Assembly: GCF_014646295.1 (NCBI RefSeq) | Contig: NZ_BMNE01000003.1 | Location: 762,422 to 826,421 of the forward strand | Reading direction: 5' to 3' | DNA length: 64,000 nt | DNA from: Nocardia rhizosphaerihabitans | GTDB taxonomy: Bacteria; Actinomycetota; Actinomycetes; Mycobacteriales; Mycobacteriaceae | Shown: piece by piece, positions 17,566-25,941 of the stretch | How the letters are laid out: each line of letters starts with the position of its first letter | Numbering within the stretch: the stretch's first letter is position 1 | Notes under the pieces: generated by a model | Told to the model about the DNA's origin: nothing | Databases searched by the model: none | What the model saw: the letters and a program-made list of their open reading frames with translations, nothing else | Translations under genes and position numbers: made by a program

Positions 17566-18501
17566 ATGACCGATGTCGAGACGCGCACGATCCCCCGCGA
17601 TCTCAGCGAGATCGCCGATCTCGCCACCGCGGTGAATCTCGCCGACACCACGGCCTTCTCCGTCGACGACAGCGACGACGACGATCCTGTCCTGCTCACC
17701 GAGCCCGGTGGCCTGATCGTCGACACGTGGCGGGAGGGCTACCCGTACGACGAACGCCTCTCGCGCACCGACTACGAGCTCGACAAGCGGCTGCTGCAGA
17801 TCGAGTTGCTGAAGCTGCAGAACTGGGCCAAGGCGACCGGCCGGCGCATCGTCATCGTCTTCGAGGGCCGCGACGCCGCGGGCAAGGGCGGCACCATCAA
17901 ACGGTTCATGGAGCATCTGAATCCGCGTGGTGCGCGGGTGGTGGCGCTGGAGAAGCCCTCGGCCCGCGAATCCACCCAGTGGTATTTCCAGCGTTATGTC
18001 GAGCACCTACCCGCGGCGGGTGAGATCGTGCTGTTCGACCGCTCCTGGTACAACCGGGCCGGTGTCGAGCGGGTGATGGGTTTCTGCACGCCCGAACAAC
18101 ATCGGCGCTTCCTCGCGCAGGTGCCGTTGTTCGAGCGGATGCTCGTCGACGACGGCATCGATCTGGTGAAGTTCTGGTTCTCGGTGTCGCCGCTGGAGCA
18201 GCGGACCCGCTTCGCGATCCGTCAGGTCGACCCGGTGCGGCACTGGAAGCTCTCGCCGATGGATCTGGCCTCGCTGGACAAGTGGGATCAGTACACCGCG
18301 GCCAAGGAAGAGAACTTCGAGCACACCGACACCGACTACGCGCCATGGATCGTGGTCAAGAGCAACGACAAGAAGCGGGCGCGCCTGAACGCGATGCGCC
18401 ACGTGCTCAATCTTTTCGACTACGAGAACAAGGACGACGCGATCGTCGGCACCGCGGACCCGCTGATCGTGGGCCGCGGTCGCGACGTCATCGGTTCCTG
18501 A
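17566..18501 (+). CDS. ppk2: Polyphosphate kinase 2
   Basis: A 311-residue PPK2-family kinase, which transfers phosphate between polyphosphate and nucleotides (for class I members, mainly GDP or ADP to the triphosphate). The Walker A-like loop EGRDAAGKGGT lies at residues 100-110, and the lid and catalytic block FDRSWYNRAGVERVMGFC at 157-174, with FSVSPLEQRTRF and KLSPMDLASLDKWDQY downstream. The single-domain length fits class I. The acidic N-terminal segment DDSDDDD at about 34-40 is not part of the catalytic core. The ATG at 17566 is chosen over upstream in-frame codons. Confidence 0.93.
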   Translation: MTDVETRTIPRDLSEIADLATAVNLADTTAFSVDDSDDDDPVLLTEPGGLIVDTWREGYPYDERLSRTDYELDKRLLQIELLKLQNWAKATGRRIVIVFEGRDAAGKGGTIKRFMEHLNPRGARVVALEKPSARESTQWYFQRYVEHLPAAGEIVLFDRSWYNRAGVERVMGFCTPEQHRRFLAQVPLFERMLVDDGIDLVKFWFSVSPLEQRTRFAIRQVDPVRHWKLSPMDLASLDKWDQYTAAKEENFEHTDTDYAPWIVVKSNDKKRARLNAMRHVLNLFDYENKDDAIVGTADPLIVGRGRDVIGS

Positions 18502-18502
18502 C

Positions 18503-19246
18503 TCAGCGCACCAGCATCACCCGGTGAGCAGCGGTGAGCAGCGTCGCCAGCTCGTCGCGCTCGCCGGTGTCGAGTACCTCGAAGCAGGGGGCGATGAGTT
18601 CGTCGGTCAACGCCTCGGCGGCGTCCCAGCGCGCCCGCATCTCGTCGGTGACCTCGTCGAACGGTTCGGACCAGCCGAGCAGGCGCGCGTGGGTCGGCCC
18701 GTCCGACATCGGTGAGCCCGCGATCAGGATCGCTTGCAGCGGGGTCAGCCCGTTGGCGGTCACGGCGATGAAATGCAGACCACCGCGCAGTTCGCGCAGA
18801 ACGTGGCTCACCTGCACGAGCGCGGCCCTGCCGTCGCCGGGCCGGGGCATCGCGCGCCAGCCGGCGAACAACGGCAGCCCCGCCGAAGGCGCGGCGTCGA
18901 CGACGCGGCCCAGCAGCTGCGCGAGGCGGTCGGCGTCGGCCTCGTCGAAGGCGGCGAGCTTGCGGCGCCCGAAGTCGTGACAGGCGGCCAGGTAGGCCGC
19001 GGCGGCTTCGGCGGCGGGAATCGGCACCGATTCCCATGCGGCACGGACACATCCGGGTTCGAAGAAGCCGAAGGCCGCCGAGACCACATCGGCGTCGACG
19101 TCACCGAGAACGCCGCCGCGCCCGCGCGTGTAGGTGCCGTGGAATCCGGGAACCCCGACCGTGTCCCCGAAGTCCCTGACCTCGCGCGAGAGCATGAACG
19201 CCCCACCGAGCTCGAGCACCTGCTGCTTGACCGCTGTCGCCGTCAT
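18503..19246 (-). CDS. SCO6745 family protein
   Basis: A 247-residue soluble, helical protein resembling the SCO6745 (SalK-like) family of actinobacteria. Conserved elements include the N-terminal GFHGTYTRGRGGVLGDV segment, FGFFEPGCVRAAW and the C-terminal LLGWSEPFDEVTDEMRARW block. Members are frequent and uncharacterised. It converges with ppk2 with a single base between them and is divergent from the Sir2 gene. Confidence 0.75.
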   Translation of the reverse strand: MTATAVKQQVLELGGAFMLSREVRDFGDTVGVPGFHGTYTRGRGGVLGDVDADVVSAAFGFFEPGCVRAAWESVPIPAAEAAAAYLAACHDFGRRKLAAFDEADADRLAQLLGRVVDAAPSAGLPLFAGWRAMPRPGDGRAALVQVSHVLRELRGGLHFIAVTANGLTPLQAILIAGSPMSDGPTHARLLGWSEPFDEVTDEMRARWDAAEALTDELIAPCFEVLDTGERDELATLLTAAHRVMLVR

Positions 19247-19338
19247 CGTCTGCCACCTTCCACTGTGTGCCCTTCCAGGCAGACTTTAGCGTGCAATAGC
19301 CAGATTGGGCAGCCCCCAGCTGACCTACGCTTGAACTC

Positions 19339-20064
19339 GTGAACGACCGACCCCTCGTGGCGATCCTGTCCGGCGCCGGTGTCTCCACCGACAGCGGTAT
19401 CCCCGACTATCGCGGGCCGAACGGCCTGTGGCAGCGCGATCCCGACGCCGAGAAGCTGGTCACCTACGACTACTACATGCGTGACCCCGACATCCGCCGC
19501 CGCTCCTGGCTCATGCGCGGCGAACACCCGGCCTGGCGCGCCCGGCCCAATGCCGCGCATCTGGCCGTCACCGCCCTGGCCGAGGCCGGGGTGGCGGTAC
19601 GGGTGATCACCCAGAATGTCGACGGGCTGCACCAGCTCGCCGGGCTGCCCGACCGCAAGGTCCTGGAACTGCACGGCAATGCCCGCGCGGTGGTCTGCAC
19701 GGCGTGCGAGGACCGCACGACCACCGAGGCCGCGCTGGACCGGATCGCGGCGGGCGAGGACGATCCGGCGTGCCTGCGCTGCGGTGGGATCCTCAAGACC
19801 GCGACGGTCATGTTCGGTCAAGCGCTCGATCCGGAGGTACTCGGTCAGGCGATGACGATCGCGCAGGCCTGCACGGTCTTCATCGCCGTCGGCACCAGTC
19901 TGCAGGTCCAGCCCGCCGCGTCGCTGGCAGGCATCGCCGCCGAGCACGGCGCGCGACTGATCATCGTCAACGCCGAGCCGACGCCCTACGACGCGCTCGC
20001 CGACGAGGTGATCCGCGAACCCATCGGCACGGCGCTCCCCGCGCTGCTGGCCACCCTCACCTGA
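19339..20064 (+). CDS. cobB: Sir2 family NAD-dependent protein deacylase
   Basis: A 241-residue sirtuin that removes acyl groups from lysine while consuming NAD. The NAD-binding GAGVSTDSGIPDYRG spans 12-26, TQNVDGLH spans 91-98, and the catalytic His is in LELHGNA (His112). Zinc ligands are Cys120, Cys123, Cys145 and Cys148 (CTAC and CLRC). GTSLQVQPA and IIVNAEPTPYD complete the Rossmann fold. It starts with GTG. The gap to the next gene on the same strand is 43 bp. Confidence 0.93.
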   Translation: MNDRPLVAILSGAGVSTDSGIPDYRGPNGLWQRDPDAEKLVTYDYYMRDPDIRRRSWLMRGEHPAWRARPNAAHLAVTALAEAGVAVRVITQNVDGLHQLAGLPDRKVLELHGNARAVVCTACEDRTTTEAALDRIAAGEDDPACLRCGGILKTATVMFGQALDPEVLGQAMTIAQACTVFIAVGTSLQVQPAASLAGIAAEHGARLIIVNAEPTPYDALADEVIREPIGTALPALLATLT

Positions 20065-20107
20065 CTCGCCGGCGGCGCGATCCCGGCGTCGCGGCTAGTC
20101 TCGGGGT

Positions 20108-20764
20108 ATGACCGTCGATACCGGCCTCGGCAGCCGGAAGACATGGCTCACAGTCGAATTCGTCGGACTGTTCTTCGGCATCGCCGGCCTGTACGCGGTG
20201 TTCCTGCGCGGTGTCAGCCCACTGCCGTTCCTGCTGGTCGTGGCCGGGTGTGTGGTGGTGTATCTGACCCGGACCGGGTTCGACCGTCGCGATTTCCGGC
20301 GAGCCGATGCCCTGCGCGCCGCGTTGCCCGGCATGCTCGGGTTGTGGGCGGTGGCCGCGGTTGTGCTCGGTGTCGCGGTCGCGGTGCTGCGCCCGGATTC
20401 ACTGTTCGATCTGCCGCGGGAGCGCCCGCTGATCTGGCTGCTGGTGCTGGTGTTCTATCCGCTGATCAGCGTGTATCCGCAGGAATTGTTGTTCCGTGCC
20501 TTCCTGTTCCACCGCTATGCGCCGGTGTTCGGTGACGGTGTCGGGATGGTCGTGGCCAGTGCGGCCGCGTTCGGGTTCGTGCATCTGATGTTCGGCAGCT
20601 GGTTGTCGGTGGCGTTGAGTGCGGCTGCCGGGTGGCTGTTCGCCGAACGGTACCGCCGAACCCGATCCCTGCTGACCGTCTCGGTCGAGCACGCGCTCTA
20701 CGGGTGCCTCGTGTTCACCATCGGCCTCGGTGACTTCTTCTTTCACGGCGCTGTGACGGCGTGA
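20108..20764 (+). CDS. CPBP family intramembrane protease homologue
   Basis: A 218-residue membrane protein with about six helices and the CPBP (Abi/CAAX protease) motifs. Motif 1 reads PQELLFR at 124-130, so the usual EExxxR has Gln125 in the first position, while Glu126 and Arg130 are kept. Motif 2 is FGFVHL with His159, and motif 3 is VEHALYG. These are glutamic-type membrane endopeptidases or immunity-like proteins. A TAGTCT hexamer 5 bp before the ATG suggests a leaderless transcript. Confidence 0.85.
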   Translation: MTVDTGLGSRKTWLTVEFVGLFFGIAGLYAVFLRGVSPLPFLLVVAGCVVVYLTRTGFDRRDFRRADALRAALPGMLGLWAVAAVVLGVAVAVLRPDSLFDLPRERPLIWLLVLVFYPLISVYPQELLFRAFLFHRYAPVFGDGVGMVVASAAAFGFVHLMFGSWLSVALSAAAGWLFAERYRRTRSLLTVSVEHALYGCLVFTIGLGDFFFHGAVTA

Positions 20765-20777
20765 CCCGCGAATCGGC

Positions 20778-20804
20778 GTGCCGCCCACACGCTCCGGGCG
20801 GCAC
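20778..20804. terminator. Bidirectional hairpin between convergent genes
   Basis: GTGCCGCCC (20778-20786) and GGGCGGCAC (20796-20804) form a perfect 9-bp stem with a 9-base loop. It lies between the stops of the CPBP gene (20764) and the convergent imine-reductase-like gene (20816). There is no U-tract, as is usual in GC-rich actinomycetes. Confidence 0.6.
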
Positions 20805-20815
20805 ACCGGCCACGG

Positions 20816-21700
20816 TCAGCTGTGGTAGGGCTTGGAGAATTCCTCGATGAGCACCGGATACTGCTCGCCGCCGTGTCCGGCGGCGATCGACCGGTCGGCC
20901 ATCGCCTTGATCAGCCTAGGCAGCTCGGCGTTGACACCGAGTGCCTCGCTTTCCTCGACCAGGTGTGCCATCGACCGCGCATCGGTCGCCAGCGCCGCCA
21001 CCTCGGCGGGAAACTCCCCGCGGTCGATCTGCTCGGCATAGCCGGGCAGCCACTCGGCGACGCCGGTGGCGATCAGCTGCGCGAACGGCGCATAGGTCGC
21101 GGCGTCGACACCGGCGGTCCGCAGCATCGCGGTGCCCTGCAGCCAGGCGTTGAGCACGCTCCACATCATGGCCAGGCCCGCCACGTCGTAGAGGGACGCG
21201 AGCCCGTGGTCGGCGCCCAGATAGCTGACGGCGCCGAGCGCTTCGAGTGTCGGCCGGTGTGCGTCGAAGTCCGCTTGCGGCCCGCTGTGCAGGATCACGG
21301 CCTCGGCTGTTCCGATCGTCGACGGGATCCCCATGATGGCGCCGTCGAGGTAGCGGACGCCGCGCTGCTCGGCCCACCGCGCGGCTTCCCTGGCCTGCGC
21401 CGAATCGCCCGAGGTCAGATTGACAACGGTCGTGCCGTCGAGGGGCATACCGCTGGTGCCGAGCAGTTCGCGCACTGCTGTGTAGTCGGTGACGCAGACG
21501 ATGGTCAGCGGGCTCGCTGCGAGCGCGTCACCGACCGTCGGCGCCCGTCGCGCGCCTCGGGACACCAGGTCGTCGGCCTTGGCGCCGGTGCGGTTCCAGA
21601 CGGTGGTGGGATGCCCGGCGGCGAGGAAGGCGCCGGCCAGTGCCTGGCCCATCAGGCCGAGCCCGATGACGGTCACAGGTGTGTCGGTGGTGTTGTTCAT
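20816..21700 (-). CDS. Imine reductase-like NAD(P)-dependent oxidoreductase (6PGDH/HIBADH superfamily)
   Basis: A 294-residue beta-hydroxyacid-dehydrogenase-fold protein. VIGLGLMGQALAGAFLAAGH (11-30) binds NADP, with VWNRT following the second strand. At the site of the catalytic Lys of hydroxyisobutyrate dehydrogenases the sequence reads GLASLYDVAGL (Tyr171-Asp172), the arrangement seen in imine reductases. It may therefore reduce cyclic imines or related C=N bonds; the natural substrate is unknown. It is divergent from merR, and its ATG lacks a ribosome site, fitting a leaderless transcript from the MerR-type promoter. Confidence 0.85.
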   Translation of the reverse strand: MNNTTDTPVTVIGLGLMGQALAGAFLAAGHPTTVWNRTGAKADDLVSRGARRAPTVGDALAASPLTIVCVTDYTAVRELLGTSGMPLDGTTVVNLTSGDSAQAREAARWAEQRGVRYLDGAIMGIPSTIGTAEAVILHSGPQADFDAHRPTLEALGAVSYLGADHGLASLYDVAGLAMMWSVLNAWLQGTAMLRTAGVDAATYAPFAQLIATGVAEWLPGYAEQIDRGEFPAEVAALATDARSMAHLVEESEALGVNAELPRLIKAMADRSIAAGHGGEQYPVLIEEFSKPYHS

Positions 21701-21707
21701 GGGAGCA

Positions 21708-21738
21708 TCGTCAACGTTGATACCGGTGTGAAGGTCAA
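21708..21738 (-). promoter_or_regulatory. MerR-type promoter/operator with 19-bp spacer
   Basis: Read on the minus strand, TTGACC (-35, 21738-21733) and TGACGA (-10-like, 21713-21708) are 19 bp apart. The spacer contains the near-palindrome ACCTTCACACCGGTATCAACGT (printed here in two halves: ACCTTCACACC and GGTATCAACGT; 21735-21714). An over-long spacer filled by a dyad is the hallmark of MerR-activated promoters. The -10 element ends 7 bp before the oxidoreductase ATG. Confidence 0.7.
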
Positions 21739-21750
21739 GTGAGGGATTCG

Positions 21751-22149
21751 ATGCGAATCGGGGAACTGAGTCATCGGACGGGCGTCAACGCCCATCAGCT
21801 GCGCTATTACGAGGCCCAGGGACTACTCGAGGCCGACCGCAGCGCCAACGGCTATCGCGACTACCCCGAGCATTCCGTGCTGCGGGTGACCCAGATCCGG
21901 CACCTGCTCGGCGCGGGCCTGTCCTCGGAGGACATCGCCTACCTGCTGCCCTGCGCGGAGGGCGAAGTCCCCGAGCTGCCCGGCTGCCCCGAACTCCTGG
22001 CGGCCATGCAGTCACGGATGCAGCGCCTCACCGACCAGATCGAGCGGCTCGCGCGGTCCCGCGACGCGTTGGCGGCCTATATCGCGGCGGCCGAGCAGAC
22101 CGGCGGTGACAGCTATCCCCCGTTCGACCGCGCAGCTGTTCTCGCCTGA
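21751..22149 (+). CDS. MerR family transcriptional regulator
   Basis: A 132-residue regulator. The N-terminal MerR helix-turn-helix is MRIGELSHRTGVNAHQLRYY, followed by the wing and the dimerisation helix (SRMQRLTDQIERLARSRDALAAYI). Two Cys (PCAEG and GCPEL) lie in the region between DNA-binding domain and coiled coil, a position that can bind metals or react with electrophiles. I chose the ATG at 21751, which has GTGAGG upstream, over the GTG at 21739. It probably controls the divergent oxidoreductase through the 19-bp-spacer promoter. Confidence 0.9.
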   Translation: MRIGELSHRTGVNAHQLRYYEAQGLLEADRSANGYRDYPEHSVLRVTQIRHLLGAGLSSEDIAYLLPCAEGEVPELPGCPELLAAMQSRMQRLTDQIERLARSRDALAAYIAAAEQTGGDSYPPFDRAAVLA

Positions 22150-22160
22150 GATTCCGCGGT

Positions 22161-22181
22161 CCACCGGATGGCCGGTGGTTT
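22161..22181 (+). terminator. Probable terminator after merR
   Basis: CCACCGG (22161-22167), loop ATGG, CCGGTGG (22172-22178), then TTTC: a 7-bp GC stem 12 bp after the merR stop. A second hairpin, CACCGG-GTTT-CCGGTG, follows at 22194-22209. Confidence 0.55.
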
Positions 22182-22360
22182 CACCCTCGCGTACACCGGG
22201 TTTCCGGTGACGTCGGTCAGTCCGACGGCCGGTTCCTGCGTTGCACGCCGACATGGATGTTCGTGTATGCCGGGGCGCCGGCGGGTCGGCAGGACGAGCC
22301 GGGCAACCCGGTCCCCACGATGCGGACCAGCACCAGACCATCCTCCCGCACCGGGGCAGT

Positions 22361-23839
22361 TCACGGCTGGAACTGTGTCGCCCCGATCCGCAGCAGCGAC
22401 CAGACCAGCAGGGCGCCGACACCGATCGTGAGGAACACGATCATCGGAAGATCGCCGTCCTCACGGGTTTTCGTCATGATCTTCACCGCGCCCGACTCGA
22501 TGAACAAGGCCAGCACGAGCACCGCGTTCACCGCCACCGCGGCCCACATCGCGCCGGGCTGATACGCCAAGTAGCCCAGGATCCAGCCGAACAGCAAGGT
22601 GATCGGCAGCCCGAACAGCATCCAGCCGAAGCCGAGGACCACCAGGTTCTCACCGTGCGCCGTCGGATCGGTTTCGGTCATCTCCTCCATCGATGCACCG
22701 GCTACCGGGCGGACCCGGCCGATCTGCACGACCGCATGCCCGAGGCAGGCCACCGCGCACGCGATGACCAGGGCGAAGTATCCCTCGGCTGGGTCGAGTG
22801 GTGGTTCCCACGCCCATCGCATCGGCAGCCACCCGCCCCACACCATCAGCACGACCGCCGCCAGGGCGGATCGTCGCGCCCGCAGCCTTTTCCGCGCATA
22901 CCCGTCCGGGAACAGGCGCTTCTCGCACCCGTACACCCAGCCTGCCCACAGGGGCGCCATGACACCGACGACGACGGTGAGCCAGCGCCATTGCGCGGGC
23001 GCCAGGAACATCGACACCATCGCGAGTAGCCAGCTCGCCACCACGATCAGCACCGCCGGCCGAGCGACGGCCGTCCACAGCGTGTCGGCGCGAGCGCGCA
23101 GCGCCACCACGGGGTCGGGTTCCGGATCCGGTGGCGGGAGAGCCGGTGCCGATTCCCACCGGTCGGCCGTCACTTCATGGGAAGGCTGCTCCCACTCCCC
23201 CTCGAACGCCGATCCCGGACACAGCACGGAACTGTCGTCGTCGCGATAGTCGTAGTCGAGATCCACCTCGCCGTAGGTGCGCATCCGCTCCATGCGCGTG
23301 GTGATCGCGAGCCCGTGCCAGGGCTCGTCGCAGTACGGGTTCGGGCAGTCCGGGTAGGTCGGATCGTCGTAGTCGTAGCCGACCTGCGGCTCGCCGTCGC
23401 GCATGCTCTGCTCGACGAGCTCATCGATCTCGTCGAGCAGCCGCTGCACCGGCTCCTCGACCGTGACAGGTTCGGCCAGAACAGGTTCCGGTGCGACACC
23501 GCCGGCCGACACCATGGCGTAGTCGACTGCCATGACGTCGGCCTCCACCGGCGCGGGCCGCCGCCAGACCCGACGAAACCACAAGTGCCGCACCAGCACC
23601 GCGTGCGTGGTGCCGGCGACCATCAGCAGGAACAAGCTGATGTCGAACACTGTCTCGTGTGTCCGGAACGTCCACAGCTCCAGGGCGAACAACCCCAGAT
23701 AGCCGAGTGCGGCGCCCGCCACCGGCCACGACCGGGCCCGCACCGCCAGGACCGTGAACAGCGGCCAGGTCAGGAAGCCGAGCGAGAGCAGCGGAACGAA
23801 GGACACGACCCAGCTCGAGCCCCTGAGTACGGTCGACAC
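22361..23839 (-). CDS. Large multi-spanning membrane protein of unknown function
   Basis: A 492-residue membrane protein not matched to a known family. About three helices lie in the first 90 residues, then a long hydrophilic, strongly acidic stretch (about 100-245). This holds a tyrosine/aspartate/cysteine-rich segment (GYDYDDPTYPDCPNPYCDEPW, 21 residues split as GYDYDDPTYP and DCPNPYCDEPW). About six helices then run to the C-terminus. The two closely spaced Cys in the loop could bind metal. The GTG at 23837-23839 is preferred over the GTG at 23852-23854 because GGGGGGA lies 6 bp upstream of it. Confidence 0.7.
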   Translation of the reverse strand: MSTVLRGSSWVVSFVPLLSLGFLTWPLFTVLAVRARSWPVAGAALGYLGLFALELWTFRTHETVFDISLFLLMVAGTTHAVLVRHLWFRRVWRRPAPVEADVMAVDYAMVSAGGVAPEPVLAEPVTVEEPVQRLLDEIDELVEQSMRDGEPQVGYDYDDPTYPDCPNPYCDEPWHGLAITTRMERMRTYGEVDLDYDYRDDDSSVLCPGSAFEGEWEQPSHEVTADRWESAPALPPPDPEPDPVVALRARADTLWTAVARPAVLIVVASWLLAMVSMFLAPAQWRWLTVVVGVMAPLWAGWVYGCEKRLFPDGYARKRLRARRSALAAVVLMVWGGWLPMRWAWEPPLDPAEGYFALVIACAVACLGHAVVQIGRVRPVAGASMEEMTETDPTAHGENLVVLGFGWMLFGLPITLLFGWILGYLAYQPGAMWAAVAVNAVLVLALFIESGAVKIMTKTREDGDLPMIVFLTIGVGALLVWSLLRIGATQFQP

Positions 23840-23930
23840 GGCAAATCCCCCCACTGCCCGAACATGATCCGCCGATCCTAGGGTCGCCCCCGCACCGAGT
23901 CCAGGCGTTTCGCGGGCACTCAGCTCCCGT

Positions 23931-24122
23931 TCACGACCTCGATTCGGGGACTACCGTCTCGGCGGAGCGGCGCCGGTCCCGGACGACGAGGACCACGGCG
24001 GCGATCGACCAGATCACGGCGTAGGCCACGGCACGCATCGGGCTCCAGTTGGTGATCAGCAGTAGGACAGCGACGCCACCGAGTAAGCCGAGCAGCCGCG
24101 GGGTGTTCGCTTGACCTTTCAT
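23931..24122 (-). CDS. Small two-helix membrane protein
   Basis: A 63-residue protein with two hydrophobic segments (LLGLLGGVAVLLLI and AYAVIWSIAAVVLVV) separated by TNWSPMR and followed by a basic RDRRRS end. It is too small to assign. It lies 38 bp downstream of the MFS gene on the same strand and is probably cotranscribed. The ATG is at 24120-24122. Confidence 0.6.
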   Translation of the reverse strand: MKGQANTPRLLGLLGGVAVLLLITNWSPMRAVAYAVIWSIAAVVLVVRDRRRSAETVVPESRS

Positions 24123-24160
24123 GCGGCAGATCATCGCACGGCTACCGGTCCCACCGCCGG

Positions 24161-25417
24161 TCAGCCGTCGACGCGGGCGTCGACGGAGCGAACCTCGTCG
24201 CGCACCCGCGAGCGGCGGGTACTCCATGCCAACGCCGGGACGATGAGCAGCGCGATCGCCGCGCCGAGGTAGGCCAGGCCGGGGAAGTCGGCGGCCGCGA
24301 CGATCACTCCGGACCCCAGTCCGCCGCCGGCTCCCGCGATGGCGATGCCCACGTCGACGGTGCCCTGGGTGCGGGCGCGTGTCGCGACCGGGGTGGCGTC
24401 GGCGATCATCGTGGTGCCCGCGACGAGGCCCAGATTCCAGCCGAGTCCGAGCAGCCCGAGCGCAGCCGCCAGCGCGATCACCGAGCTCGGCGGGGCCAGG
24501 GCCGCGGCCAGCCCCGCCGCGACCAAGGTGGCTGCCGCGGCCACGGCGACCAGCCCGGCCCCGAACCGGTCGACGAGCAGGCCCGACAGCAGCGACGGCA
24601 GATACATCCCGGCGACGTGCACCGCGATGACGAAGCCAGCGGCCCCGACACCGTGACCGTGGTGCTGCATGTGGATCGGCGTCATCGTCATCACGGCCGC
24701 CATGACGAGCTGGGTCACCACCATCACCGTCGCCCCGGCCACGATCGGTCCCGACCACGTCTTCGCGGCAGGCGCGACAGGTGATTCGGCGGGCTGTTCC
24801 GCCACGGCGATGCCGCGGGCGAGCACGAGCGGGTCCGGCCGCAACAGCACCCACAGCACGATCCCGGCGAGCAGATACGCCGCACCCGACAACACGAAAG
24901 GCCCTGACAGCGGCGGGATTCCCCACGCCGTGGCCAGATCGGCCATCGGGTGCAGCAGATTGGGACCGACGACCGCGCCGACCGTCGTCGCGACGAGGAC
25001 CGTGCTGATCGCGCGCGCCCGGTGTGCCGGGGTGGCGAGATCGGCGCCGGCGTAGCGGGCTTGCAAGCTCGTCGCCGTGCCCGCCCCATAGACGAGCAAC
25101 GACGCGAACAACAACGCGATGCTCCCGGTGACCGCCGCGACGACCACACCGAAACTGCCGAGCGCGCCGATCAGATAGCCGAAGGTCAGCCCCGCGCGGC
25201 GTCCGGCGCGCTGCGAGATCCGCCCCACCGCGACCGCGGCCGCCGCCGACCCGGCGGTGAACATCGCACTGGGCAACCCGGCCAGCCCGGTCGACCCGAG
25301 CATGTCCTGTGCCAGCAGCGCGCCGACGGTGATGCCGGCGGCCAGGCCGGCGCCACTGAATATCTGGGCGGCCACGAGCACCGTGAGAGTGCGCCGCTGG
25401 GCGGGATGTTGGCTCAT
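24161..25417 (-). CDS. MFS transporter (drug efflux-like)
   Basis: A 418-residue major facilitator protein with about 12 helices, two halves of six and a hydrophilic central loop. The RISQRAGRRAGL segment is the loop 2-3 motif, and LLVDRFGAGLV repeats it in the second half. The Ala/Gly-rich composition resembles actinobacterial multidrug-type MFS proteins. The ATG at 25415-25417 is chosen because the upstream extension overlaps the neighbouring gene. The substrate is unknown. Confidence 0.88.
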   Translation of the reverse strand: MSQHPAQRRTLTVLVAAQIFSGAGLAAGITVGALLAQDMLGSTGLAGLPSAMFTAGSAAAAVAVGRISQRAGRRAGLTFGYLIGALGSFGVVVAAVTGSIALLFASLLVYGAGTATSLQARYAGADLATPAHRARAISTVLVATTVGAVVGPNLLHPMADLATAWGIPPLSGPFVLSGAAYLLAGIVLWVLLRPDPLVLARGIAVAEQPAESPVAPAAKTWSGPIVAGATVMVVTQLVMAAVMTMTPIHMQHHGHGVGAAGFVIAVHVAGMYLPSLLSGLLVDRFGAGLVAVAAAATLVAAGLAAALAPPSSVIALAAALGLLGLGWNLGLVAGTTMIADATPVATRARTQGTVDVGIAIAGAGGGLGSGVIVAAADFPGLAYLGAAIALLIVPALAWSTRRSRVRDEVRSVDARVDG

Positions 25418-25466
25418 GACCGTCAACACTGCGCCAAAGATGGACAGTGGTCCAATCTGTTTCCGG

Positions 25467-25841
25467 TCAGGGCGCGACGAGGTCCATCCGCAGGAACTCG
25501 GTGATGCGCAGCAGCTTGGGTGGGCGCGCGACATCGTCGGCGAGTGCCTGGAACGCCTCGGTTTCCCCGATGACGGCGGGTGCGGCGAGTTCCAGCTCTT
25601 GCCCGTCGATCCGCAGCCGGGCACGTCCCGCGGCGAGGACGTTGCGCACCCAGTCCGAGCCCGACCCGTAGACCAGCACGAACACGTAACCACCGTCGAC
25701 CGGGTAGGCGTCCAGCGGCGTCTGATAGGTCCTCCCGGATGACCGCCCGACATGAGTCAGGACCGGCCACTTTCCCCCCTGCACGGCACGCGGATTGAAC
25801 ACCCGCTTGTTGATGTGGCCCCACCACAGTGGCATCGGCAT
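25467..25841 (-). CDS. Nitroreductase/deazaflavin-dependent oxidoreductase (DDN-like)
   Basis: A 124-residue single split-barrel protein of the deazaflavin (F420)-dependent nitroreductase group. Signatures are NKRVFNPRAVQGGKWPVLTHVGRSSGRTYQTPLDAYP and VLVYGSGSDWVRNVLAAGRARL (cited in part: GRSSGRTYQTPLDAYP, GSGSDWVRNV). It would use reduced F420 to reduce quinone- or nitro-type substrates. The ATG at 25839-25841 follows GAGGAGAG. It is divergent from a TetR gene, with two tandem operators between. Confidence 0.88.
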   Translation of the reverse strand: MPMPLWWGHINKRVFNPRAVQGGKWPVLTHVGRSSGRTYQTPLDAYPVDGGYVFVLVYGSGSDWVRNVLAAGRARLRIDGQELELAAPAVIGETEAFQALADDVARPPKLLRITEFLRMDLVAP

Positions 25842-25873
25842 CGGGCTCTCCTCACGGTGACAACCAGGCACTT

Positions 25874-25906
25874 CTTACACTTGTAAGGCTGACTTACGCA
25901 TGTAAG
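25874..25906. promoter_or_regulatory. Two tandem TetR operators, CTTAC-N4-GTAAG
   Basis: CTTACACTTGTAAG (25874-25887, perfect arms) and CTTACGCATGTAAG (25893-25906) are repeated 19 bp apart in the region between the divergent oxidoreductase (start 25841) and TetR (start 25942) genes. Assignment to this TetR rests on position. Confidence 0.7.
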
Positions 25907-25941
25907 CTTGTCAACACTGTTCCCACACCATGGAGCCGCCG

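Noticed and set aside
20124..20130. Gln in the CPBP EExxxR motif as a sign of a dead protease
   Set aside because: As I recall, PQExxFR occurs in a natural subgroup of this family, so one Gln is not evidence of inactivation.
22113..22364. Minus-strand frame in the gap after merR
   Set aside because: The gap contains hairpins suited to termination and the translation shows no domain or ribosome site.
24123..24926. Upstream extension of the 63-residue membrane protein to a 331-codon frame
   Set aside because: The extension is a shadow of the MFS gene and is Arg/Gly-rich.
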